Assembly (NCBI RefSeq): GCF_029392315.1
Contig: NZ_CP113939.1
Location: 1,240,001-1,304,000, forward strand
Reading direction: 5' to 3'
DNA from: Bifidobacterium sp. ESL0690
Lineage (GTDB): Bacteria > Actinomycetota > Actinomycetes > Actinomycetales > Bifidobacteriaceae
Length of the DNA stretch: 64,000 bases
Program-made: the position numbers and the translations under genes
Shown: in pieces, positions 34,297 through 42,322 of the stretch
Numbering within the stretch: position 1 is the first letter of the stretch
Layout: each line of letters starts with the position of its first letter
The notes under the pieces: model-generated
What the model saw: only the letters and a program-made list of their open reading frames with translations
What the model was told of the DNA's origin: nothing
Database searches by the model: none

Positions 34297-34412
34297 GATC
34301 CTTCAAAACTTTTGTTGAAAGCAATGCCTTTTCATGGCCAATAACCCGGAATCGCTCTTGTTGACTGGCTCTGTAATAGGATGATAGTTGGCGCATGGCC
34401 TGACAATCCGTA

Positions 34413-34908
34413 AGGCCGGCATCCGATTCAATTCGGATACCGGCCTGTGGCATTTGAAGTAGGACGATTCAAAGACGCCCCGTCGGTTCGGACACCATCC
34501 GGTGAAAGCTTTTTGCCCGCCTTTATAGTCCGGATGGGTAACGTTGCCGTCCCCGACCTGCCTTACGTATACCGTACCGGTGGAGATTCCGCCCATCGGA
34601 TAGTACCTCCGTCGAAAAGTAACGTTTTCGAGGGTCGTATGGGCCGTCCGACCCGTGCGCCGTAGCCGCGTCACCACGTGGCGCGGCATTGAAGTCAGGG
34701 TTATGCCCAATTCACAGAAAGGACCTAGCGGTGACAACTATCTGAGGGACTCCATCGTGGCGATCATCGCTGCCTTGATTGCCAAGGCGGACAACATCGT
34801 CACCGACGTCATGCGCGTGGCCGTCATCGGCTACCTGCTGGCCATGGACTACCACGATAGACATGGTTCCCCTAGGTAAAAGGCTTGTCCGATTAGTTTC
34901 GGGCGGTC
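34413..34908 (+). repeat. duplicated cassette, copy 1 (hairpin, leader, small gene, terminator)
   Basis: About 490 bases that align along their length with 39,238-39,745. It begins with hairpin GGCCGGCATCCGA/TCGGATACCGGCC (34413-34446). Then come about 255 bases with no plus-strand gene (an open minus-strand frame exists but is not conserved as protein), then the 58-residue gene, then a GC hairpin with T/C run (34883-34915). Confidence 0.75.
34703..34879 (+). CDS. 58-residue amphipathic/hydrophobic peptide, cassette copy 1
   Basis: ATG 34703, 58 residues. A polar start (MPNSQKGPSGDNYLRD) is followed by a hydrophobic stretch SIVAIIAALIAKADNIVTDV and a second one VAVIGYLLAMDY, then a basic end. 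The copy at 39,538 differs mostly at synonymous sites in the core, while the ends vary, so the peptide appears selected. It could be a membrane peptide or a type I toxin-like product; no known family is recognised. The leader is long and structured. Confidence 0.55.
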   Translation: MPNSQKGPSGDNYLRDSIVAIIAALIAKADNIVTDVMRVAVIGYLLAMDYHDRHGSPR

Positions 34909-35048
34909 CTCCTTTCTAAAATTTTATTTGTACATTCATTGCTCATGTTGCTTTAGTGTTTATGAGAAGTCTTTTCTTACAAGATAAATCATGTGTATGC
35001 AAATGCAATTAGAATTGGTGATAGGGCATATTCTGATGGGAGGTTGCG

Positions 35049-36230
35049 TTGGATGGTGTAGCGAGTGAGGCTGTGAACTATTCCAAGATATTCAGAAGGC
35101 TTTTCCCAACCAAAAAGGAATGGGATGCCGTTCAAATCCAGATGAGTAAGGACCTGGCCCACGCTCCCAACGAGTTCGCCTCGAAATGCCTTTTCTGCGG
35201 CGAGAGCCTTTCTGGGCCGGATAAGTCCCAGTCGCTTTGCGACTCCCACTCCATTCCCAAGCACAGTCTGAAGGCCATTTCGGATGACGGCAAACTCGTC
35301 TCCCTTAAATCCCTGATAAGTCCCATAAATGGCCTCACCGACTTTGAAGGAGTGGGGCAGGCCGGCACATTCAGATTGATATGTCGGAGGTGCGATAACC
35401 TCATCTTCCGAGACTATGAGGATTTTCAAAACTACACCGATGATTTCGTCTCTCGCTCGGGCGAGAATGGGTGCCAGAAGATATTTAACGAAATCGCCAT
35501 GAAAAACTACTTGTATTCCATATACCAGCAGAATATGGGAATCCGCATGTTCAAGGCTTTGGAACCAATTGTGGTCAAAGCGAATAATAGCCTGATAGGT
35601 GAGATGGTCAGAGGAAACCTAGAAAAGGAAATGAACGACAAGCGTGATTATGAGAGATATTACGCTGAGACAAAGAGGCTGAGCGAGAAAACGCTTATCA
35701 GGAATTATTATGTTGGATTCTACCGGATAATCCCATGGACGGTTCCTGTCGCCTTTCAGGATGCGTTGGCTGTCGAGATCTCATTCGACGGGACGCTGAT
35801 CAACAACGTTCGTGATCTACGGGCAAAGATTCAGCAGCTTCAACTTTGCATCTTCCCTGACAAGGACCGGACGATTCTGTTGGCGTTCTCGAAGCAGCAC
35901 GCCAACAGGCTGACCCCCATATACCGTTACCTCAATCGGCTTGATGACGAATCAGCCGTCAAAGCTGTGATTGCTCTGGCGTTGAGGTATTCTGCGAACG
36001 TTTACATCTCCACGAACATTGAAGACGATTCGGTCAAAACGGATTATATGAGAGAACTCGCGAGCGATAACGGAACCACTCGCATGCACTTTTGGCCAGA
36101 CGATCTGATTCCCGAAGAAAAGGCCGCATTCTGGAGCAACCAGCAGGCACAACAGATAGTAAGTGAGCATGATACTCTGCGGCAGTATTCGAGCATCCCT
36201 GATGTTTTGGTCGGAATAGACAATTATTGA
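35049..36230 (+). CDS. HNH-like zinc-binding protein (defence-type candidate)
   Basis: 393 residues from TTG 35049, with GGGAGG (35038-35043) five bases upstream. Residues 47-116 have an HNH/zinc-ribbon layout: C47-LF-C50, C64-DSH67-SIPKH, and C112-RR-C115-DN, followed by LIFRDYEDFQ, as in HNH endonucleases that pair two CxxC knuckles with a central His. The usual Asn of the last motif is displaced. The rest (about 120-393) is alpha/beta with no known motif. Convergent to the HEPN gene 63 bases away. A nuclease targeting DNA or RNA is plausible but not proven. Confidence 0.6.
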   Translation: MDGVASEAVNYSKIFRRLFPTKKEWDAVQIQMSKDLAHAPNEFASKCLFCGESLSGPDKSQSLCDSHSIPKHSLKAISDDGKLVSLKSLISPINGLTDFEGVGQAGTFRLICRRCDNLIFRDYEDFQNYTDDFVSRSGENGCQKIFNEIAMKNYLYSIYQQNMGIRMFKALEPIVVKANNSLIGEMVRGNLEKEMNDKRDYERYYAETKRLSEKTLIRNYYVGFYRIIPWTVPVAFQDALAVEISFDGTLINNVRDLRAKIQQLQLCIFPDKDRTILLAFSKQHANRLTPIYRYLNRLDDESAVKAVIALALRYSANVYISTNIEDDSVKTDYMRELASDNGTTRMHFWPDDLIPEEKAAFWSNQQAQQIVSEHDTLRQYSSIPDVLVGIDNY

Positions 36231-36292
36231 GATAATGTCCGTTTTGTGCGCTTCTGGTTTTGGTTTTGACCTTTCGTGTGAGAGTGCGAGCG

Positions 36293-37447
36293 TTATTCTA
36301 TACTTGTTCGGAATTCGGGGGCATTGCCCCGAATCAGTTTAAGAAGTTGGGCTCCGTGTATTGACAGGAATGATGACCAATCGGTTATTTTGGCATCGAA
36401 TAATCGATTATCTTGTTCATATTTGCAAGCCAATCGCAGCATATTCCTGACTACAGGAAAAGCGTGTTCTTCCATAAACGATCCAGCATACTCGTTTAAA
36501 TCCCACCATTGATAGATGCTTGGGTGGGACGTCTGATGGTTCCTAAGGTCGTATAAATCCTTCAGTACATTAAGATCTGCTGCATTCAGGCCTAGTATGT
36601 GTGTAGCCTCCGAAATTCTTTTTGGATGTGATGCTTCCTTTGATGAGGATCGATCCAAGACCATATCGGAAATCACGGTTGCGCAGTTTTCCAAAGGTGT
36701 TATGCAAAAGGAGTAATCCTGATTGCTGAACTCTAAAGCAGCATTAAGATAATAAACTGCTCTATTTATGTGTGGGTCGATAGAATTGATGGTATTGACC
36801 AGCGGAGAAATGTCTTTTTCCGTTTTCCCAAGTTTGATGTTGGGTAAAGTGTATTCGGTTTCGAGAGATATTGAACCAATGCCTTTGCCCATGAAATGCA
36901 TTGAACTGCTGTAGATGATATTCACTGCTCCGATGACGTTTATGTAGTAAGCACGATAAATGTATTGGTTGAATAAGGACAATAGTGAATCATTGAAGAA
37001 GGATATTTCATCTGAATATCCGTTGCTTTGGAAAACATGATCATATCGATAGGTAAGGCCAAATGGATTTAGCACTACTCCAATCAGAGGGGATTGAATA
37101 TCATCTCTTTCAGAATTGCTGAATCTGAATGGACCTGGAAAACTTTTATTATATTCTCTTGCAGGAAGAACGACGATATCGTTACCGTTCGCATAAAGAT
37201 TGAGATTGTCGGAATTGTTGAAATCGCGCACGATTAGATAGTTGTTTGATTTATCTTGTTGATATTTTGGAAGAAAATCTTCCAGCCACCAATTCCAGGA
37301 GTTAAGTAGTTGCTGCAGCAAATCATTGCTGAAATCGTCCGCCATGTATTTTTTAAAATTTGCCGTTAAAAACCCCTTAAGAGGAGGGGTCAGCAGTTTC
37401 TCGTCTGTCCCTGCTGTGGGTATATTGCTATTTACTACGTCGTTCAT
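36293..37447 (-). CDS. HEPN-domain protein (RNase-type motif)
   Basis: 384 residues, AT-rich. The C-terminal domain (about 230-384) has a four-helix pattern with R302-N-H-Q-T-S-H308 (DLRNHQTSHPS), the Rx4-6H motif of HEPN ribonucleases. Earlier helices include INRAVYYLNAALEFSNQDYS and CATVISDMVLDRSS. The N-terminal 200 residues are beta-rich and not recognised; they may sense the trigger. HEPN proteins act in abortive infection, toxin-antitoxin and CRISPR effectors. The gene is convergent to the HNH-like gene, so the two may be one unit or neighbours by chance. Confidence 0.6.
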   Translation of the reverse strand: MNDVVNSNIPTAGTDEKLLTPPLKGFLTANFKKYMADDFSNDLLQQLLNSWNWWLEDFLPKYQQDKSNNYLIVRDFNNSDNLNLYANGNDIVVLPAREYNKSFPGPFRFSNSERDDIQSPLIGVVLNPFGLTYRYDHVFQSNGYSDEISFFNDSLLSLFNQYIYRAYYINVIGAVNIIYSSSMHFMGKGIGSISLETEYTLPNIKLGKTEKDISPLVNTINSIDPHINRAVYYLNAALEFSNQDYSFCITPLENCATVISDMVLDRSSSKEASHPKRISEATHILGLNAADLNVLKDLYDLRNHQTSHPSIYQWWDLNEYAGSFMEEHAFPVVRNMLRLACKYEQDNRLFDAKITDWSSFLSIHGAQLLKLIRGNAPEFRTSIE

Positions 37448-38325
37448 ATCATCCTCATTGGGAAAGCTAGATTGTTCTTATGAAAGAGCTTACTCTGTGA
37501 CAGTATTTTGATTAGAGTCAGCAGAACAGATACAGCACAATCGTTATATGGAAATAACTGAGAAACGTGCTCGGTCTTTAGCTTTTCGCTTTGATTCGTG
37601 TTTGAAAAGCAAAAGTAACGCATTACTGCTTATGGTGATATTGGAAAGGAGCAGCAACAGATACGGTGACCTGCATCCTTCATCGTCGGCTACAGTCAAT
37701 ACTGTCTTCGAATAAACTTGTTTTTTCTTTCAAGTTCAGCTGTTATCGGCACTTGTGGGCACCTGTCGAACCGTCCTTTTCGTCTATAAATTCAGTATGA
37801 GGGGGGGCGAGGTCATCTGGTCATGCAGTCCTTCTGAATTCGTTTCTGCTGCTGTCGTTGGTGGTTTTGTTGAAGAGATGAAGAGTGCATGACAGCTGAG
37901 GTGTTGATCTACGTTGTGTATGTATGGATAATGATCTGAAGGACTTCGAATGCAACGGAGGGGCGGCCGAGGTCACCGAACAAGGACCCCTCATCAAAAC
38001 AGTCCAACTATATGCCGGCAATCGGTGCTTGACGAGGTCGAAGTGTCCGACCGATACAAAGGAAACCGAGTATGAAAGAAGGCCGACATGCGAACCCATA
38101 ATAGGCACCATTATCGAATACGCAGAATGCGGATACGACGGTAAATTGAACGTCAAATTCCTAAAGCATCAATTTTTGGCTTATAATCCGATGGCTGTAT
38201 GCCGAATTCGTTTAGCACGTTTACAAATTTTGCTTCTGCAACGCCTCGGAATCCTCCATCGATAATCATAATGGATTTCTCCTAAGGAATAATCAGTTTT
38301 GCAATTCGACCAGGTTAGTAGGGGG
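37448..38325. other. long stretch without a convincing gene
   Basis: Open frames here on both strands overlap each other and lack ribosome binding sites. A G-run (GAGGGGGGGCGAGG near 37,800) and AT-rich flanks are the only notable composition features. Confidence 0.4.
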
Positions 38326-38595
38326 CTACTTAATCACTGGATCTTTACCGGTATCACCGTAGTCAATGTCGGGATCGTCGTGGTCTCCGCCTTCGCGCAT
38401 ATACGTTACCATATCATCGCTGTTGACGACTATATGGCTGTGACCTGGGCCGTCTGGCACACCCTTTCCGCCATAATATATGTCGACTTTGTCCTCTCCG
38501 GTTTTATTGTTGCGGCCGCTCACTATTTTGGCGTCTTTGCCGTCGATTTTTCCGTTCTGCTCGTTTTTACCGAAAACTTCGTCGAAGAATCCCAT
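38326..38595 (-). CDS. small hydrophilic hypothetical protein
   Basis: 89 residues from ATG 38595, with AGGAG five bases upstream; the longer frame to 38652 is unsupported. Starts MGFFDEVFGKNEQNGK and is acidic/polar with Gly and Asp runs (REGGDHDDPDIDYGDTGKD). A central KVDIYYGGKGVPDGPGHSH region looks like beta-hairpin or metal-contact sequence. No family is recognised. It lies inside the segment bounded by the two cassettes. Confidence 0.55.
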   Translation of the reverse strand: MGFFDEVFGKNEQNGKIDGKDAKIVSGRNNKTGEDKVDIYYGGKGVPDGPGHSHIVVNSDDMVTYMREGGDHDDPDIDYGDTGKDPVIK

Positions 38596-39237
38596 GGCAT
38601 CTCCTAAGAACATCGGCATTCTGCACTGAACCTGCGATGACCTAAATGTCATCTTCTAATAAATATAATTAGTTATTGGAGGATGTCAACTATCCTGAGT
38701 TCTAGGTAGTTCCCAGTAGTTTGCATGCTTTGGGTTTTGAAACTTGATGAGAAGCATGGTCCTGTCGATTTTCCATCCGACGGTATCCGACCTAGCGATG
38801 AGAAATCCTCCGCAGGCGGAGCAACGTCTCAATTCAAGGCCCAAACCCAATCTGGGTAATCTGTCAGGCATTAACAGGTTTCCGAATCTGAAAGTTTCTA
38901 GATGTTTGTAAGTCCCATTGTGGCCTTCGCCGTATTAGCATTCGGCGTGTCTTTTAGACCCGTATGTAACCTTAAGGAAACATTCCTAACGTGGTGAAAT
39001 GTGGGACGAAGAGTCTGAATGCGAACAGTAAAAGACCAATAATTTCAACGAACTAAACTATGTTTTCGCTCGAATCTCGCTCTGTCCGCATTACAAGGGT
39101 TTCAGATTTCGGTCTGAAGCCCTTTTGTTTTCTTTTAGCCTATAACCCTTAGGTGTTTTCTGGGATACTTTGGGCGGTATATATTGCCGTAGTGTTTTAT
39201 CTGTAATGACAGCAGAGAAAACGGTTGAAAATCCGTT
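38596..39237. other. intergenic stretch, no supported gene
   Basis: A 61-residue minus-strand frame (38686-38871) with CSACGG lacks a ribosome binding site and is not counted. The rest shows only AT-rich sequence and a short hairpin (GGGTTTCAG-atttcggt-CTGAAGCCC, about 39,097-39,122). Confidence 0.35.
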
Positions 39238-39745
39238 GGGCCAACATCCGAATCGAATCGGATGTTGGCCCGCGGCTTTGTAGAAGGACGATTCAAAAAC
39301 GCCCCGTCGGTTTCGACGCCATCCAGTGAAAAGCTTTTTGCCCGCCTTTATGATCCGGATGGGTAACGCTGCCGTACCCGACATGCCACCAGTATACCGT
39401 ACCCATCGAGATTCCGCCCGTCGGATACGATGATACGGACGCCGGACAGGTAACGCTTTCGGTGTCCGTGCGGGCCATCCGACTCGTACGCCGCTGCCGC
39501 GTCATTACGTGGCGCGGCTTTGTAGATAGAGTATACAATGCCCAAAACACAGAAAGGGCCTAATGGTGACAGCTATCTGAGGGAGTCCATCGTGGCGATC
39601 ATTGCCGCCTTGATAGCCAAGGCGGACAACATCGTCACCGACGTCATGCTAGTGGCCGTCATCGGCTACCTGCTGGCCATGGACTACCGAAGCAGACATA
39701 GCCGCCGCTAGGCAGAAGCCCGTCCGGCATCGTCCCGGGCGGGTC
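39238..39745 (+). repeat. duplicated cassette, copy 2
   Basis: Aligns with 34,413-34,908. Its hairpin GGGCCAACATCCG/CGGATGTTGGCCC (39238-39271) is perfectly paired, with base changes against copy 1 that keep pairing (two G-C to A-T exchanges). It has the same order: leader, 57-residue gene, terminator hairpin (39719-39743, then TCCCTTTCC). The antisense frame is broken here by one base near 39,330. Confidence 0.75.
39538..39711 (+). CDS. 57-residue hydrophobic peptide, cassette copy 2
   Basis: 57 residues, MPKTQKGPNGDSYLRE start, then the same hydrophobic core as copy 1 with only one difference (Met-Leu for Met-Arg) and a variable basic end. Third-position changes between the copies (for example ATC/ATT, GCT/GCC, ATT/ATA) leave the protein unchanged, which argues for a translated product. 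No Shine-Dalgarno is obvious; the leader is structured. Function unknown. Confidence 0.55.
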   Translation: MPKTQKGPNGDSYLRESIVAIIAALIAKADNIVTDVMLVAVIGYLLAMDYRSRHSRR

Positions 39746-39913
39746 CCTTTCCTTCTCGTTGATTCCTGTCGTTCTGTTTCGTTTTCCAAGTCGGCACAGA
39801 TGCTGCTGCAGTCTCTGCTCGGCCTTTATCTATCTTGTGCCAGTATTGGTGAATTTCCGGCTGTCGAGGTCACCGGGACGAAACACGCGGCATCGGTAAC
39901 GGTGGATGTCTCG

Positions 39914-40255
39914 TTATTCGAGGTTGAGGGCGTACATGAGGATGAGGTCGATGACCGCGACGGCGATGTAGGTGAGGCCGATGGCGGTGCCGAAGATGCG
40001 AAGGAACCCGATCGAGCCGATGGTGTAGACGGCGAGTTCCAGACAGAGCTTCCCGTATTTCGGCAGCACGTGCGCGGAGCCGGGCGCGCCGTACCTTGCC
40101 CACAGGATGGTGATGATGACCCCGATGGCCACCCACAGGATTTTGGCCGCGGCATTCCTGGAAAGGAACCCGCCTCCTGCCACGAGACCGATGACCGTGA
40201 CGGTCTCCAGGAGAAAACGTACGCCGGCCACAATCGCCGAAAGAACACCTGTCAT
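39914..40255 (-). CDS. YrdB/DUF2568-family integral membrane protein
   Basis: 113 residues with four predicted helices (about 5-30, 35-52, 65-85, 88-108). The conserved pattern of the family is present: GGGFLSRNAAAKILWVAIG followed by WARYGAPGSAHVLP and LELAVYTIGSIGFL. Its GC and codon use are chromosome-like, unlike the cassette region to its left. AGAGGA precedes the ATG. The role of the family is not established. Confidence 0.8.
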   Translation of the reverse strand: MTGVLSAIVAGVRFLLETVTVIGLVAGGGFLSRNAAAKILWVAIGVIITILWARYGAPGSAHVLPKYGKLCLELAVYTIGSIGFLRIFGTAIGLTYIAVAVIDLILMYALNLE

Positions 40256-40515
40256 TTAAAATCCTCTTCTCTGATTTCGGGCAGGGACTGGACCCTGCCG
40301 CTATCGGACATGCTAGGCATTTTATCATCAAATGTTGGATAGCCTCCGAGGCGGGAGAGCAGGGTCCGGGTTTTGGCCGGATGCAATGGCGTATTTGTTT
40401 GGTCAGGGTGTATGCCATTCCCGCCTCTCTAGAATATGCGGATTGGCTATACAATGTCTGTCGGGCTATATGGTTTCGGCATCATGGAAAGAAACTCTTG
40501 TCTTTCTGGGTCATT

Positions 40516-40547
40516 CCCAGACAATGATCCAGACACGATGACTTCCG
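40516..40547. repeat. insertion-boundary motif, copy at 40.5 kb
   Basis: CCCAGAC then CACGATGACTTCCG (40534-40547). The same motif (CACGATGACCTCCG) occurs at 46,349-46,362 and 54,021-54,034, where it heads the direct repeats that include tRNA 3' ends. No tRNA piece is seen at this copy. Confidence 0.5.
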
Positions 40548-40595
40548 GTCTTCAGTATCTCTGTTTTCATGGAATCCTGGATATTCCCATAGGGG

Positions 40596-41045
40596 TTATA
40601 GACCATTTCGCGATACTCTCGGTTGGGTTTCTTTGAGCCTGTGGTTGTAGGTGCTGATTTTCTTGGCGAGGAACTCTCGTTGTTCCTGGGTTTGTCTGAT
40701 GCGTTCGGCGAGCAGCCGGTCCTGCTGGTGGAGCATGGCGAGGCGTTCGGGAATGGTGGCGTCGCCCTGGGCGCGCAGGCGGGAGTATCGTTCGATGGCG
40801 CGCAGGGGCATGCCGGTGGCGAGCAGGCGTTGTACGAACGCGATCCATTCGAGGTCGTGGCGGGTGTAGCCGCGGTGGCCTTCCGGGTCGCGGTGCGGGT
40901 CGAGGATGCCGCGCCGTTCGTAGTATCTGAGCGTGGGGACGGGCAGTCCGGTGAGCCGGGAGACGTCGCTGATGCGCAGCGTCGTCGCGTCGCTCTCCTC
41001 TTGTGTTTGGTGGTTTGGGCGTGTCGTCGTTTTGCGTTGAACCAT
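40596..41045 (-). CDS. MerR-family regulator
   Basis: 149 residues. HTH and wing are at about 23-60: LRISDVSRLTGLPVPTLRYY, then ERRGILDPHRDPEGHRGYTR, typical MerR. A dimerisation helix follows (MLHQQDRLLAERIRQTQEQR). No metal-binding cysteines, so a stress or small-molecule type. Divergent from the carboxymuconolactone-decarboxylase gene, the likely target. Start codon 41045 sits in a palindrome and TAGGCT lies seven bases upstream, so the message may be leaderless. Confidence 0.88.
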   Translation of the reverse strand: MVQRKTTTRPNHQTQEESDATTLRISDVSRLTGLPVPTLRYYERRGILDPHRDPEGHRGYTRHDLEWIAFVQRLLATGMPLRAIERYSRLRAQGDATIPERLAMLHQQDRLLAERIRQTQEQREFLAKKISTYNHRLKETQPRVSRNGL

Positions 41046-41051
41046 GGTTCA
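41038..41051. promoter_or_regulatory. palindrome TGAACCATGGTTCA at the divergent promoter
   Basis: A perfect 14-base palindrome that includes the MerR start codon, in the gap between two divergent genes. It is a good candidate operator for MerR, which would then also block its own translation start. Confidence 0.5.
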
Positions 41052-41102
41052 TAGCCTAGCGTGGTGCCTGCCGGCGCGGACGCGTCCGGCGGAAAGGAAC
41101 AT

Positions 41103-41507
41103 ATGGAGAAGCCTATGGGGGAGTCGAGGTTCGAGAAGGGGTCGCGCGCGCTGGCCGCGATCGATGGGCGCGGGGGACGGGAGGTGGTCGACTCGCTGGC
41201 CGGGATCGCGCCGGACCTGGGCCGCTGGGTCGTGGAGTTCGCGTTCGGCGACGTGTACACGCGCCCGGGTCTGGACGCCCGCCAGCGGGAGCTGGTGACG
41301 CTGGGCAGCCTGGTGACTCAGGGCGACACGGTCCCGGAGCTGCGGGTCCATATCGCCGCGGCCCTGCACGTGGGACTGACACGGGAGCAGGTCGTCGAGG
41401 CGATCATGCAATGCGTCCCGTACGTCGGCTTCCCGAGGACCATCAACGCCGTCGGCGTCGCCCGCGAGGTCTTCGACCGGGAGGACCGGGAGCACGGCGA
41501 CGACTGA
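41103..41507 (+). CDS. carboxymuconolactone-decarboxylase-family protein
   Basis: 134 residues from ATG 41103, preceded by AAAGGAA; the frame reaches back to 41061 without support. The family signature is complete: TRPGLDARQRELVTLGSLVT, HIAAALHVGLTREQVVEAIM, CVPYVGFPRTINAV. Members are decarboxylases or AhpD-like peroxidase partners; here one Cys is present in QCVPY, without a CxxC pair. In an operon-like order with the (broken) sirtuin gene and under a divergent MerR regulator, a stress-linked enzyme is likely. Confidence 0.85.
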   Translation: MEKPMGESRFEKGSRALAAIDGRGGREVVDSLAGIAPDLGRWVVEFAFGDVYTRPGLDARQRELVTLGSLVTQGDTVPELRVHIAAALHVGLTREQVVEAIMQCVPYVGFPRTINAVGVAREVFDREDREHGDD

Positions 41508-41550
41508 CCGCGACACCGACGGCGGGGCGGTCGGCGAGTTCGCCCGGCTG

Positions 41551-42229
41551 GTGCGTGAGAGCCGTCATGTCGCGGCGTTCACGGGCGCGGGTGCGTCGGC
41601 GGATGCCGGCATCCCCGACCTCGCCGGCATAGCCCGGATTCTCAAGGCCGAGGGGTTCGGTGGCGGGGTGTTCAGCATGCTCGACCCCGCGTTCGTCCGA
41701 CGTGACCCCGAAACGTTCTACCGGCTCTACCGGCAAACGTTCCTCAAGCCGCGTGTCCGGCCGGACGCCGCCCACCGGTTCCTCGCCCGCCTGGAACGGG
41801 AGGGACGGCTGGACGGGGTGGCGACCATGAACATCGACTGCCTGCACCAACAGGCCGGCAGCCGCCACGTATACGAGTACTGGGGCGACATGCGCCTCAA
41901 CCACTGCGCCGCCTGCGGGCGAGGCTGCGATTGGGACCGCGACACCGGCACCGGCATCCACCACTGCCCTTCCTGCGGCGGACCGTGATCCCCGACTTCA
42001 CCGCCCGCAGGCTCGCCACCTACCCCAAGCAGGTCGCCGCGGGCAGGCGGCTGATAGCCGGCTGCGACCTGCTCATTGTCACATCGGCACCCAGACCATC
42101 CCCACACCACCACCCAACACCCCGGTCGTCCACATCGACCTCAAACCACACCCGCCCGCACCCGGCCTGCTCGGAATACAAGGCAAAGCGGACGACGTGT
42201 TCACCAGACTAGATGCTATATACCAATAA
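41551..42229 (+). pseudogene. SIR2-family deacetylase (sirtuin), broken by two frameshifts
   Basis: The first frame (GTG 41551 to 41988) gives AAFTGAGASADAGIPDL (NAD motif), TMNIDCLHQQAGS (with the catalytic-region His) and two CxxC zinc pairs (CAACGR, CPSCGG). It then stops at about 41,986. The protein resumes one frame over (TVIPDFTARRLATYPKQVAA, GCDLLIV), then another shift near 42,080 gives TQTIPTPPPNTPVVHIDLKP through TRLDAIYQ to the stop at 42,229. A single-base change at each point would restore one sirtuin. Could be sequence error or a real decay. Confidence 0.75.
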
Positions 42230-42322
42230 AAACGACTGTGAATCATCGCGGTTTTATGGTCATGTTTTGTTCTTGTTCTTATAATGATTTGAAGAATAAC
42301 CATTGTCGAGAATGAGGGCATC

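Noticed and set aside
34303..34737. 144-residue minus-strand frame through the cassette leader
   Set aside because: The second cassette copy breaks it by one base and the aligned residues differ at non-synonymous sites, so it does not look like a selected protein.
37821..38265. Overlapping frames on both strands, one of 113 residues with several cysteines (37924-38265)
   Set aside because: Neither has a ribosome binding site, they overlap each other, and composition is unlike neighbouring genes.
38686..38871. 61-residue minus-strand frame with a CSACGG knuckle
   Set aside because: No ribosome binding site and no protein context. A single CxxC is not enough.
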